Assembly: GCA_907165135.1 (NCBI GenBank)
Contig: OU015568.1
Span: 2,798,501 to 2,862,500, forward strand
Length of the DNA stretch: 64,000 bases
Source of the DNA: Oikopleura dioica
Lineage: Eukaryota > Chordata > Appendicularia > Copelata > Oikopleuridae
Direction: 5' to 3'
Position 1 is the stretch's first letter, and each line of letters opens with the position of its first letter. The notes beneath the pieces are model-generated. The model saw nothing but the letters and a program-made list of their open reading frames with translations. It was not told where the DNA came from and did not search any database. Positions 52,583 through 63,872 of this stretch are shown in pieces. A program made the position numbers and the translations under genes.

Positions 52583-54265
52583 ATGGAGAGCAAGAGAAGT
52601 TCGATTCTCTCAAAAGCCTCCTCTGCCGGGGGAGGAGTGAAGCTCCAAAGAAATTTGACAGTTTGGGGAGGAATTGCTCTTGTTGTTGGGACGATGATTG
52701 GATCTGGTATTTTTGTGTCGCCGACGGGGATTTTGAAGGAAAGTGGCTCTGTCGGATCCAGGTTTGAGCTTATTCGAGAGATCGTGATAATAGTACTTAT
52801 AGTTTGGTGATTTGGGTTATCACAGGGGCAATTTCGACACTTTGTGCCCTTTGCTACATTGAACTTGGACTCTTAGTGGACGCTACTGGCGCCGAGTACA
52901 GTTACTGTAACGACGCTTACGGAAGTCTTATCGGCTTTCTTGTTGGCTGGACCTTGATCATCATGGCAAAACCAGCCGGTTTGGCTGTTATGGTGACTGC
53001 TTTTGCTGACTACACTTCCGCCCCATTCTATCCTGGCTGCGACGCTCCCGAAATGCTGAAAAAGTTTCTTTCCATTTGTGCAATTTTGTTCATCATGATC
53101 GTCAACGGCTTGTCCGTCAAAGCCTCCGAGCGAATGCAGATTCTTTTCACCGTCGTCAAGCTCATTTTAATCACCGCCATCATCATCGGCGGCTTTGTGG
53201 AAATCGCGAAAGGAAACACGGAAAACTTTGAGAATGCGTTTGAAGGAACAAGTCCTTCTTTGAGTGCCTGGGCAGTGGCAATTTACAATGGAATGTGGTC
53301 GTATGACGGTTGGAACCAGCTGAACTTTGTGTCGCAAGAATTGATCAATCCTGAAAGAAACTTTCCTCTCGTCATCATTGGTGGCATTCCTCTAGTTACG
53401 CTGCTCTATCTTCTCGTCAATGTCGCTTACTTCACCGTCATGTCTCCTACTGAGCTTCTCCAAAGCCCGTAAGTACAAGAGGCATCAACCCAATCTTCAA
53501 TCTGTGTTTCTAGAGCAGTTGCTACTACATTCGGTGCAAAAGTTTTTGGCTCTTTCGCCTGGATAGTCCCAGTTGGAGTAGCTTGCTCAACTTTTGGCTC
53601 CTCCAATGGCGAAGCTTTCACGTCTGCAAGACTTGTTTACGCAGCCGGAGGAAATGGGCACTTCCCAAGATTTCTTGCTTATCTCAGGTAATCTTCCTTG
53701 ATTTCATTTTTCCCAACTAAATCTTCAGCAACGAGCGATTGACTCCCCTGATGGCAGTGGTTTTCAACGCTGTGATCGGAATTCTTATGGTCTTGCCGGA
53801 ATCGTCGAACATTGAGAATCTTCTTGACTACTTTAGTTTCGCCATGTGGACAATTTACGCCCTGACATTTATTTCTATCATTATTTTCCGCTACAGAAAG
53901 CCATATTGTGATGTTGAAAGAAAATTCAAGGTGAATTTTTTGAGCTTTTTTTGCTTCTTTGTTTGTTTTCTTTTATCGCCTCTGTCAGCAAAATTCGCTC
54001 AAACATGCTTTTTAAGATTTGGCTTCCGCTTCCTGTCCTTGCTGCCGGAATCTCGCTGTATTTGGTCATTGCGCCTCTTGTTGAAGAACCATCCTTGGCA
54101 TATCTTCTTGCTACTCTCATCATTTTTGGTGGACTGATATTCTACATTCCCTTTGTCTATCTCGACTGGGACCTTCCCTTTGGAATTTACAACAAAGTCG
54201 AGATTTTCTGCCAAAAATACTTTGAAGTTGTTCCTGTTTCAGCCGATGAGCTTAAAAACGAATAA
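52583..54265 (+). CDS. SLC7 family amino acid transporter (LAT-type light chain)
   Basis: Exons 52583-52761, 52803-53468, 53514-53687, 53729-53930 and 54017-54265 total 1,470 bases (489 aa), the normal length of heteromeric transporter light chains. The first helix holds the substrate motif GTMIGSGIFVSP, as in all LAT proteins. About 12 hydrophobic helices follow. The loop after helix 3 has a Cys (FYPGCDAPE), where light chains form the disulfide to SLC3A2/rBAT heavy chains. SYDGWNQLNFVSQE and NGEAFTSARLVYAAGG are family blocks. Expected role: sodium-independent exchange of neutral amino acids at the plasma membrane in complex with an SLC3 heavy chain. The exact substrate is not readable. All introns GT-AG. 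Confidence 0.92.
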
Positions 54266-54419
54266 AAATCAAAACAAATTTTAACACTGAATCCGGATTT
54301 GTTTTATAAGGTCGGTCGTTTCCCTGAGAACAGATATTGCTTGCATAGAAATTCATTTTTGAGTGAAAAAGCGGCTTCGAGTTTTCGTCGAAAAAGTTGG
54401 CAAATGATTGAAGGAAAAA

Positions 54420-55452
54420 ATATGAGCTGAAAGAGAAAATATGGCTAGAATATACTGAGGATAATGAAGGATCAATTTTCTTCGAAATTTTCGATGATGA
54501 CCAGTTACTTTGGTCACATTGGTCATCAGATTTGCCAAGCCTGAAAAACTATTGGCTTAACAAATTTGTCGGGGAGGAAGATGTTATTATTCTTCAAGAC
54601 CATGATGACTGTTATTATTGTTTCGACAGAAAAATTAAGATTTGCGCTCATCATGGAAGCGAGATCATCATTCGCATATCTTTAAAAAACCGAACAGTCA
54701 AAAAATACGTTGTTCCTGATCGAAAACTCAATGAATGTTCTGACTTTGTATGTGGTTTCGGAGTTGCTAGAGATCAGCTTTATTTCCTCGTAACAGCACC
54801 TTCATTTATACAAGTCCAGCATTCAGGAAACGAAGATCAATTCCATTATCGTTATTTTGGAGTTCTCTCTGAAAACAAGGATGAAAACAATTTTCTTGCC
54901 AACACCATCTGTTTTATAAGAGAAGATGTTTTCCTCAGTGGAAACGAGCTTAAAATACCGGCTAAATGCGACTACTTCCATTTCAACGACTTGACTGACG
55001 AAGAAGAAGAAGATCTTTTTCTATTTCGATGCTATAATGGAGGGACGGAAGGAGCTCGGGTCAAAATAAATCAGCCTCCCTAGAAATTCAAAGTGCGTAA
55101 AAAAAAAATTATGTATTATTTATTGTGTTGATGATTGTTGACTCCTTGAAAAAGATAAACTAGCTCTGTTGTATGGACTTCCTTTCGAGAAATTTCTTGA
55201 AGAGTTGGACGAAGATGTATTTCAGAAAGATCTAATTGAATATAAATATGGCGATGTAACCAAGCAAGCAATTTGCGTCGATCTTCGTAAGATCTTTTTC
55301 TTGTGAGAACAAGCAAACTAAGCCTCTTTTTTATAGTCTGTCATCCGTCAATAAAAGGCGAGGATGGGGAACTGCTCAACCTCATTGAAGCGAGAAGGGA
55401 AGAAGTTGAGTTTTACCGAGATTATTATAAAGAAATAGCCAATGGTGATTAA
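54420..55452 (+). CDS. Unrecognised protein or two adjacent small genes
   Basis: A long open exon at about 54420-55083 encodes ~210 aa rich in aromatic and acidic residues (HDDCYYCFDRKIKICAHHG; DEEEEDLFLFRCYNG). It opens without an ATG, so an upstream exon is missing. A second coding stretch, about 55150-55286, joins by GTAAGA..ATAG in phase 1 to 55342-55452 (FLEELDEDVFQKDLIEY; ARREEVEFYRDYY), ending with TAA at 55450-55452. Whether the two belong to one transcript could not be settled since no in-phase donor leads out of the first. No signal peptide, no domain recognised. Confidence 0.45.
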
Positions 55453-58110
55453 ATTCATTCTGAGCTAAGACGACAACATTGTGGCTTGAAATAAAATTAT
55501 CTGATTCAGAATTATCATAAGTTATTGATTCATAACATAGTATTTTCTTTTCTTTTTTCATTTTCTATGTATCAATTCATCTGCTTTAAATTTTCTTCTA
55601 ATAAATATTTTTAAACTATTCTCATTTCCTTGAAACTAATAAAAAAGCGATAATTTTCTACCGACCGCCGAATCACCTCCTCCAATCTACCGTTCCAGTC
55701 GATCGCTTTTCTGAATCATCCGCCCCATTTTCGATCTTTATCAGACCTTGACGGGGCGCTAGACAAGAAAACTCAAAAATAAAATAAGTTTTTTTTCTTC
55801 ATCTTTTTTTGAAATCGAATACTTGCCTTTTCCGCCGCCCGCTGAGAAAATCGATATCCACGATAAATTTGTGAAAAATTGGCGCTTGAGAATAATTTTT
55901 TCGAAAAAAGCGGGCGCAAATTTTTCAAAGTGGAACAATAAAAACGACGAGGTAATCAAATTTGCGAGGGGATAACAAAAGCAGCCTAACAATCAGCCAC
56001 CGAGAAAAATAAAGAAAAGGTCGAGGAGAGAAACAAAAAACTTGGAAAAAAAGAGAAAATGTCGCACATGGGAAGAAACATGAGGAATGATTCGAAAATG
56101 TACTCGCATCCTGCTTATTCGTAAATCAAAAAAGTCTTTTTTATTCATCATTTTCATGGTTTTTAGTATTAGAAGAAAATAGCCTTTGGAGCTTACACTG
56201 TAAGCCTTACAGAAGGATAAAGATTGTTAAAAACGTCTCTGAATCCTGTGTAGAAAACCTGAGTCAGGGTCAGCTGCTTAGGGAGAATTTTAAAATAAAT
56301 TGCAAAATTTATTTTGGGAAGCCGCTTCGCGGCTTTGTTTTTAAAAAAGCCGCAACGCGGCTTTTCATTTAAGATCTGTCAGACCCAGGGTTCTAAACGG
56401 ACATGTCCGTGTACGGATTTTATCAGTGTCTGTCCGGTCTTGTCCGTACGGACAGACTAGACTTTTGGTCTTTTGGTCGAGGAAAAAACGGACAGCCTAG
56501 ACCGAACTTTTGTAGAGATCCGGACAAAATCCGTATTTGTCCGTATTTGTCCGTGAAATCCGGACAACTCCAGACTTTTGTCCGTGTCTGTTAAATCCGG
56601 GCAGAATCCGAAAAAATCCGTAAAAAGCACGACTTGAGTTCGAATCCGTTTCAAAAAACCCTGAACCAAGGTGATTATTTGTTAAAATAAACCAGGTTTT
56701 CAGTTAAAAATTTATAAATATCAAAATTTTTGACTTTTTGCCGGAAAATATCGATGATAACTTTCAATTGATAGCCTATCAATGATAGGTCTTTTGAAGG
56801 TGCGAAGCCGGAACTTTGAGGACTAAGGGAAAATTGGTTAAATTTAGAATATTAGGTTCTTCATTATTCCGCTAATTCATTGTGAGTCCTAATTTGGGAC
56901 CAGTATTGCAAATTTATTGAGCAAGTGAAATGAGCAATCACTCAGCTCAGCAATTTTCGGGAAAAGCCGGCTCAAGGTGTTAAGCGTGCTCATGCTCACA
57001 AAAATTTGAGCATCCCGTGCTCACGCATGCTCATGCTCACTGAAATTTGAGCAGCCTCGTGCTCACGCGTGCTCGTGCTCGCGCAAAATTTTCAGATTTC
57101 AAACCCCGGTCGGGTTAGCCCGCTAAAGTCATTCAGCTCGATCATTTCGAGAGAACTCAGCTCAGACCAATTATTTTCTTCATAAAGCCAGCTAAGGTCA
57201 GCTTGGATAACACCTCGATCGTGCTCAGGCTCCGCGAAATTTGAGCACGTGCTTATGCTCAGCCAAAATTTGCGACTTTTCAAACCTTGTGCTGAGCTAA
57301 GCTAGCAATTTTATGAAGTCTTTGGGCTAAGCCTAGCCTCTTCTGAAAAAAGCAGTCGCTTATTAAACTTGCGACTCTTTCCCAGCCCAGTCCCTTGATT
57401 TTCTAAAATTGCCTTGAGAAGAATTCGATTTTTCGATGTATTTTCGGTCAAATTTATTTCTAAAAGATTTTTTTTTTGGTCCAGTCGGGTTTATTTCGAT
57501 AAAAATTCGTTTTCTCCATGAAATTGTACGGACATTTACGGACAAGACCAGACTAGACCAGACTGTTTCTTTAAAAAAAATATGTCCAGATTAAACGGAC
57601 AAAAACGGACTAAAACGGACATGTCCGGGACTAGACCGGACAAAAATCCGTTTTTTTGATCCGGACACGGACAGACTAGACTTGGGATTTTGTCGGAGGA
57701 CACGGACACGGACAGACTAGACTTTTAGATTTTGCCTCAAATTTAGAACCCTGGTCAGACCCTGACTCAGATTTTTCACCAAGGTTACCGAGCCAGGCCA
57801 AAATTTTTACTGAGACAAAGTCAAAATTCTCGATTTTCTTTCTTTCAACTGATGAAGATTTTCTTTTGCTAAGTCTGCCTGAGAAAGTCTGTGAATGCGA
57901 AATAAAGCTTTTATGATGCGAATGAGAAAGAAACTGGTAAAATGCGCATCGATCTCCGTTGTGCCACGATAAGACTCTTAGAATCGAGCTGGGCAGGCTC
58001 AACGCCAGGATAAACAAAAATATTCTTTATAAAAGCTGTTTTGCCGAGTATTTTCTTAGCAGAGATTTTTTCGGTTGAATAAATAAAAACAGAGAAAACG
58101 GGTAATTTTT
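55453..58110. other. Gene-free 2.6 kb containing a large hAT-like element
   Basis: No gene seen. AT-rich to 56320, then GCCGC/GCGGC hairpins at 56321-56367, the element at 56386-57753, and the 5' flank of the four-TM gene. Confidence 0.6.
56386..57753. mobile_element. 1.37-kb hAT-like element with CGGACA repeat core
   Basis: Termini CAGGGTTCTAAA and TTTAGAACCCTG are perfect 12-bp inverted repeats. The flanks are identical octamers GTCAGACC (56378-56385 and 57754-57761). Both inner ends consist of many GTCCG / CGGAC strings with TAGACTAG spacers. The middle (about 56880-57310) holds GCTCATGCTCAC and AGCTCAGC repeats like those of the element at 3261-3705, suggesting a nested or mosaic structure. 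No transposase frame. Confidence 0.85.
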
Positions 58111-59713
58111 ATGAAACGATTGAGTTTCACCCCTTCGGAAAGATATAACATTGCCTCGGGGTAAGAGAGAAGTGTTTAATTAAAGAAGAGATTTCCGATT
58201 GAGGAATTTTTCTAGCTCTTGTCGAAAAAACCGCCTGGAGGGAAAATAAAATGAATATTTAGCGTGCGGACGTCAGAAACAGTCGTGACAGGAGTAGATG
58301 ATCAATTCATCAAATCAAAAGAAGGGATTCTCAAGATCCTTCAAGTGGTCTTTGGCGCAATTGCTTGGATCATCATGGCTTCCCTTCCGTACATGCGGAT
58401 GATTTACACGCAAGGACATACAGCGCCGTTTCATGCTATCATGACTCGTAAGTTTCAATATCTACAGTCATTTTTCTGACAGAAATCCGATTCTGAAAGA
58501 TTTCAATTTTTCATCATTTTTTAATTGAAAGACCTCAATAAAGGCTTTTCATATTACAAAAATTATCAAAATTGATGACTTATCAATATTTTAGTGGAGC
58601 TACTTGCCTGGATTGTTACAGTAATTATTCTCATTTCAAAAGCTTGCGGTACTGGAATGAATAGCAAGGGCTTCGCTGGCTGCATGTACAAATCAACTTG
58701 GGTTTTCATCCTGAATTTCATTCTTTTTGCGTTTTTCTTGATCGCTGCTTGCATTTTGGCCGCCAATGCTTACAGATTTGACCTTGGATCGGTAAGAATA
58801 ATCAAATTTATTCTTCATAAGCCATTTTAGTCGGCATATTCTTCATTCGGAAATCGCGGACGAATGCAAGAAATGAACCGATACGGCTACGAAATCGGAC
58901 GAAATCAGCAAAACGGAGAAGGAGGCACCTTCAATCTGGGTTCCTGCGATAGCTTCAACGTCAATCAGCCCTACTGTGCGATGCATGCTGAGGAGTGCAG
59001 AAAGTTTTTTGATGACTGCATGAAAATCGCCTCCGGGACTGGCTGTAAGTACCTTGTAAATGCTACTGTCACACTGAGAGTGGTACAAAAGCGTATTGTC
59101 AGAATTAATCAAACCGGTGTTTTCAGACAACAAGTACTTCGTCAACGCAATTACTGCCTGCGTCTTTGCATTTATCACGACGATTCTTTACCTGGTAAGA
59201 AAATTAAATTTGCACCTTTTCATTTAAAATAAATGAGAGTCTCATTGTGAGGCGAGCTCAATGCCTTCAATAAAAATAAACCTTGTGCTTGCCTGACACA
59301 GTTTTATTCCATTTTTCTTAGGTAAGCATGGTTCTTGCATTCAAAGATGGCGGGTGGACTCCATCTATTCCCGATCTCGCATCTTTCAACCCGCTAGAAA
59401 AAGAAGAAATCTCGAACGACATTGAATTCGGCAACGACGATGATCTCAATCGCTCGCTGAGAAAGAACACCTGGAAGAACCAGTCGAAGCAGGGAAGATC
59501 TTCAAAAGCTGAAATCACTTATTCGGAGGCAAATGTAAGCTCCAACACATTTACATTCACTAACTCGAAATGATCAAGGTTTATAATTGCTCCTTTTCTA
59601 ATTCTATTATTTTATAATCAACCATTTTTAGTCCGGCATCGTGAAACCAACACTCTCCTCAACCCTCTCGAAAAATTCCGTCTTCACTTCCAACGGCGCC
59701 AATCTCATCTAAA
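58111..59713 (+). CDS. Four-transmembrane protein (MARVEL-like topology)
   Basis: Exons 58111-58160, 58263-58447, 58595-58791, 58831-59044, 59127-59194, 59322-59534 and 59633-59713 total 1,008 bases (335 aa). Four helices: ILQVVFGAIAWIIMASL, LLAWIVTVIILIS, FILNFILFAFFLIAACILA and FVNAITACVFAFITTILYL. The second extracellular loop carries LGSCDSFNVNQPYC and EECRKFFDDC, four Cys likely paired. The cytoplasmic tail is long and charged, with SLRKNTWKNQS. N-terminus MKRLSFTPSERYN. Topology resembles MARVEL or MAL/synaptophysin-type proteins, but no diagnostic motif was seen. The first exon was chosen because its phase and the GTAAGAG donor fit exactly. Confidence 0.8.
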
Positions 59714-60095
59714 CTTCCAAAAAATACCTCCGAAAAAAACCGAAAATATCGAAACTTCAAGAACCAAGAACTCATCACCCAAAGTCTGCCCGAAATCTCA
59801 ATCCCTGTAGTTTGACCTGATTCCTTTTTTGAAACCATTGTGAGCAAGAAAAAAAAATAATATTTCATTCTGTCCAAACAAATAAATCAAATATTGCATT
59901 CAATACTTTCTTCTTTGGAAAAGGTGGTCTTCTGTGTCTCACTTTTGCAATCAAGACGTTTCAATTATTGATACATTTTACAAATGAATGTCGTAATGAA
60001 CAAAAAAGAGGGCGCAAGTTGAAGAGAAGAGATTTAAAATGCGATCAGATCCCTGTTAAAAGTGCATTTGACAAGTATTCTTGAGAGTTTTCAAA
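59714..60095. other. Intergenic, no gene seen
   Basis: 3' flank of the four-TM gene, with AATAAA at about 59880, and the short promoter of the small secreted gene at 60096. Confidence 0.5.
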
Positions 60096-60362
60096 ATGAA
60101 TTTTTTGCTTATTCTAGCTGCTCTGGTAAATCTCGCTTTTTCACAAGGAGGTAAGCCCTTAAGCTCAAATTTTATCAAAAATAAAATTTTTATTTGACAT
60201 TCAGAAGCGAGTAACTGGATGAACATGCTTGACTACGAAGACCCAAGAGGTAGCGATCCGCTGATGGACGCGATGAACATGTACAGTGAAGATCACATTC
60301 CTGCTGTCTACGAGAAACGCTCGAAATGGATGCGAAACCGAATGCGACCTGCAAGGCATTAG
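60096..60362 (+). CDS. Small secreted 70-aa protein
   Basis: Exons 60096-60150 and 60205-60362, GT-AG phase 1. Classical signal peptide MNFLLILAALVNLAFSQG, then an acidic, Met-rich segment (NWMNMLDYEDPRGSDP) and a basic C-terminus with a KR pair (YEKRSKWMRNRM), ending RPARH. Layout of a peptide-hormone or matrix-peptide precursor with a possible KR cleavage site. AATAAA follows at about 60376. Confidence 0.7.
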
Positions 60363-60440
60363 ATTTCTTCGTTTCAAATAAATTTCATTGTAACAAGCCT
60401 GCGACGGTCAGTTTATCTGGTCAATTTTGTTAGGAAAGAA

Positions 60441-61281
60441 TCATTCGGATTTCTCTTCAGCAGCCATCATTGCTTTCATACATTCAGCAATTTGAGCTGA
60501 CAGCTCTTCGTTATTCGCAAATGTCGCCATTTTCTCTCGGAAAGCTGTGATCTTCGGGTATTCTTAACGAAAGTTTATCCCTTTTGAATTCACAAAGAGG
60601 CTTACTTTCGGGGCAGAACTTGAAGCCAACAAAGGTGGGGACGTAAAGAGAGCAGGAAATAGAAATGTCAGCGATGGTTGGTGAATCTCCGTTGAGATAA
60701 GCGCCTTTGAGAAGATGTTGCTCGATGAATTCGAATTTGGCTTCCATCGCCTTAAAATAATTTTATTGCCTTCAAAGCAAAAGGACGGGGAACCTTAAGT
60801 TTTTCCGCGTCAGGGGCTTGTTTGTAGAGCCAGATGGGGTAGACGTATTCGCCGATAGCTTTGTACAGAGTTCCGAGATCAAAGTTCAAAAGGTAGTCGA
60901 CTCTAGCGCGGGCTTGAGCGTCAACTGGGTAGAACTTGTTCTCCTTGTCGTACTTGTTGCACAGGTACTGCAAAATCGCCCTGAAAGGACTGATAAATTG
61001 GATATTCACCTTCCCAAATACCTTGATTCCCAAAGAACAAAGTCGCCATCCTTGATTGTCGGAACAACATGAGCAGGATTCATTGCGACGAAATCTTCGG
61101 CCATTTGCTCCTGCTTCATCAAATTGATGTTTTTGATCGAGTGCTCGACATTGAGCGCGTTCGCTGTCTTTTTTGGATTAATTTTTTTCTCTTTTAATCA
61201 TTTATACAACAAAAATCAAACCCCTTTCAAAAGAACAGCTCTGCAAGGAGCAGAAACGACCATCGAGAAAATTTCAACCAT
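60441..61281 (-). CDS. Glutathione S-transferase (theta/delta-like)
   Basis: Exons in transcription order 61281-61222, 61167-61022, 60980-60794, 60750-60606 and 60562-60441 total 660 bases (219 aa), all GT-AG in phase. The thioredoxin-like N-terminal domain has SAPCRAV with the Ser expected as catalytic residue in theta, delta and epsilon classes, the cis-Pro in HVVPTIKDG and the glutathione-binding ESRAI. The helical C-terminal domain contains the capping motif SPTIADISI. Expected role: cytosolic conjugation of glutathione to electrophiles. Length is normal and nothing looks damaged. Confidence 0.92.
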
Positions 61282-61903
61282 TTTTTTTTCTATCTAAAAT
61301 TTTTAATTTAATCAAAATTATGTTTCAGTATTATCGCGTCTCTCGTTGTCTTATTTATCTCCATGGAAATGAACATGAACAGGAAAAAAGTAAAACTGAA
61401 TTAGTAACGGCGGTTAGTTTCGAAAGTGGAAAGTCGTAAACATGCCCCTATTGATGCGTGACGCTCGACTGAAAAGGCTCTTATTTCAGAATTATCGACT
61501 GATTTTCTTGCCCGCGGCGCACCAACATTTTTTCGTGGATTATATAAAAAATTTTTTTGTAATTTCGTCAGTAAAATCTTTTTCGATGAAAAATTATCGA
61601 TTGTCTGACCTGGCGTGGAATCAAATCGGAACACGTCTGACAAGCCCGTCGCCTGTCGATTTCTAACAGCCAACATTTCAATGGCCATGATCACGATTTT
61701 CCAGACTTCAACTTTGATTTTGACCTCTTCAGCAAATTTCCTTGAAAAGCGCGGAATCATCCACCGGCGGGTAAACCGACATTTGGTTTGTCGCACTTGT
61801 CAGCTTATGACATCTTCGCGGCGCTAGATTTTGTATAAAAACCAAGTTCGCTTTTCAAGAAATCATCAAACAATTGAATCATCAATCAAACAAAAAACAT
61901 AAA
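61282..61903. other. Shared upstream region of the GST and PLA2-like genes
   Basis: No gene supported. A 131-codon minus frame (61401-61796) overlaps this divergent promoter region and has no splice or homology support. The TATA box at 61834 belongs to the PLA2-like gene. Confidence 0.5.
61834..61840 (+). promoter_or_regulatory. TATA box of the PLA2-like gene
   Basis: TATAAAA inside TTTTGTATAAAAACC, 70 bases upstream of the ATG at 61904. Spacing equals that of the TATA box at 24599 for another secreted-protein gene. Confidence 0.6.
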
Positions 61904-62751
61904 ATGAAAATTTCCATTATTTTTTTCTCAACAGTCTCCGCCAACCCAGCTCTTTTGGGCGCTGCACCAAGAAGTGTTCATCCCAGCGCTTCGAATCTCT
62001 TCAATATCATCACTTTCAAAGCTAATGCTGCTGGATTCGGAGATATTGATGTGGAAGATCTTCTCAAATACGGATGCCACTGCAATATCTACGATGGGCT
62101 CGAAAAGGGCCTTGGCAAACCAGTTGACGGAATCGATAGCGCCTGCAAGAGATACTACGAATGCGTCACCTGCACAGAAATGAAGCGCTCCACGAACTCG
62201 GAAGCTTGTGTTTGGAACGAAACAACATACGAAATCGGCTCGGATGAAAATGGCCTCGCATGCCCTTCGAATGTCAATGAAGGTCTCGATTCAACAGGCT
62301 GCTCTCAAGAAATTTGCCAGTGCAACATGCAGCTAGCAGATGATCTGGTCGCGAAATTGGAGAGCTTTAGTGATGATAACACGCACAGCGGGGGGTTTGA
62401 TAAGGAAGCTATGTGCGTCTCTAGGAATTGGTTTTAATTCATTTATAATGAGGATTTTAAACAATTAAATTCCTCTAAATAAAAATTTGAAACCAAAAAA
62501 GCGGCCAAAAACTTGGCGGAGATCTGAAATGCTGCGGCCAAAATCCATTCTACAATCTCTATCGAGAGGGAAACGGAATCCGAGAATGCTGCAAAGGAAA
62601 AGTCCTCAACACAATCACCAACGAGTGCTGCGATGGAAACGTCTCACCAATCGGCACTTGCTCAAGCAACACTGCTGGCAACAATGGTGGAAACAACGGC
62701 GGAAACAACAGTGGTAATAACGGTGGAAACACTGGCAACTATGGATATTAA
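61904..62751 (+). CDS. Secreted phospholipase A2-like protein lacking the catalytic His
   Basis: Exon 1 61904-62412, exon 2 62502-62751, GT-AG phase 2, 252 aa. Signal peptide MKISIIFFSTVSA. LLKYGCHCNIYDG is the PLA2 calcium-loop block (Y-G-C-x-C), followed by KPVDGIDSACKRYYEC. In active enzymes this last block is C-C-x-x-H-D-x-C; here it is A-C-K-R-Y-Y-E-C, so His and Asp are missing and hydrolysis is not expected. More Cys follow at conserved spacing (CQCNMQLAD). Exon 2 adds a CC-rich part (LKCCGQNPFYNLY, ECCKG, ECCDG) and a Gly/Asn-rich tail (NNGGNNGGNNSGNNGG). Inactive PLA2 modules serve as structural matrix parts in otoconins; a matrix role is inferred. Confidence 0.78.
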
Positions 62752-62959
62752 AATATGGATATTAAAATGGATATTAAAACTGTTCTTCAACCTTTTTGTT
62801 CAAAAAAATTTTCGTCTTCGTTAGTTGGATAACACTGGATAGAAGCGAAACTTTCCGCTAGAAAGAATTCGTGAGACCAGGAATTTCTAACTGTATCTTT
62901 TTAAATAATAAATGCCTAAAATATGAGTTTTGTTTCTTTTGGATATCAAGGAAGAAATT

Positions 62960-63872
62960 TTATTTTTTGAAGAATTTGGACATTTTTCTCTGCGAGTTTC
63001 TCCATGTGTTTCTTGTCAGCGAGCGGTGGAGGGAGTCGTCAGTGACTAAGATGTCATTCCCGTCAATGTCGTCGAAAGTTGATAATTTTCGGCTATTACG
63101 ATCGTTGATTAAAAGCTTCGCTGCAAAGATCTAAAAGAGGCTTCTTTAAAAGTAATAAGCACTTTTTACCCAGTAAAGTATTGCTGTAGTGAAGGCAAAA
63201 ATGCAGCTAATAATCGCGCCAATAAAGTACTGAAAAGAATGAAGATACTGATAATGAGTTTAAAAACCTTGTCATGAAGCTCTCCCGCTGCGAGGCGCAT
63301 GCAATCGTTGAAGAACTCCGTACATTCTTCTTGATTACTTGCGCAATATGGCTGGTTGACGTTGAAACTGTCGCACGATCCAAGCTCTAGATGCGTGATT
63401 TCATAACCCTTACCCCGGTTTCATCCCTTTTCTCTTTCCTAATCAGTGTTTAAAGATATCAAAGAAACCGTCGCCAGGAGTTCAGCTCGTCTCCGATTCC
63501 AGCTGAAGCGGAGAATCTCGATCTTCCGAGCGAGAAATTGCCAGAAAAGACGGAGCTTATCAGTGCTGCCAATAGAAAAAATACTCCGAGGATGACATTT
63601 ATTATCGCCAAGGACTTATTCGGGAGGGAAACGAGAAGGGTCAGGATTGAAACTAGCCAGCTTATGACCTCAACTAGAAATTGTTATAAAAGGCTATCTT
63701 ACTCGAAAAACGTACAAGCAAGAACAATATGGAACGGAATCGTGTATCCTCCTGTGTAAATCATTTTCGTATACGGCAAAGAAGCCATGATTATCCAAGC
63801 TACAGCTCCTGTCAAAATCTCTAAGAGAATAATCTTCGAATCCTTTCCGAAATTCTCTCGAAATCGCTCCAT
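62960..63872 (-). CDS. Four-transmembrane protein, inverted paralogue of 58111-59713
   Basis: Exons in transcription order 63872-63716, 63673 to about 63500, about 63412-63268, 63229-63180 and 63130-62960. Homologous throughout: AWIIMASLPYTKMIY in helix 1, the loop LGSCDSFNVNQPYC with EECTEFFNDC, helix 4 FIGAIISCIFAFTTAILYW, and the tail SLTRNTWRNSQRK. The middle junction, about 63410-63500, is not clean. A 24-base GAAG..TTCAG stretch and an in-frame stop after WRRFL suggest a further non-canonical intron or damage. Second extracellular loop Cys are all kept. Start chosen from alignment with helix 1 of the paralogue. Confidence 0.7.

Noticed and set aside
61401..61796. 131-codon minus-strand frame
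   Set aside because: Covers the divergent promoter region of the PLA2-like gene; no splice partner and no family resemblance.
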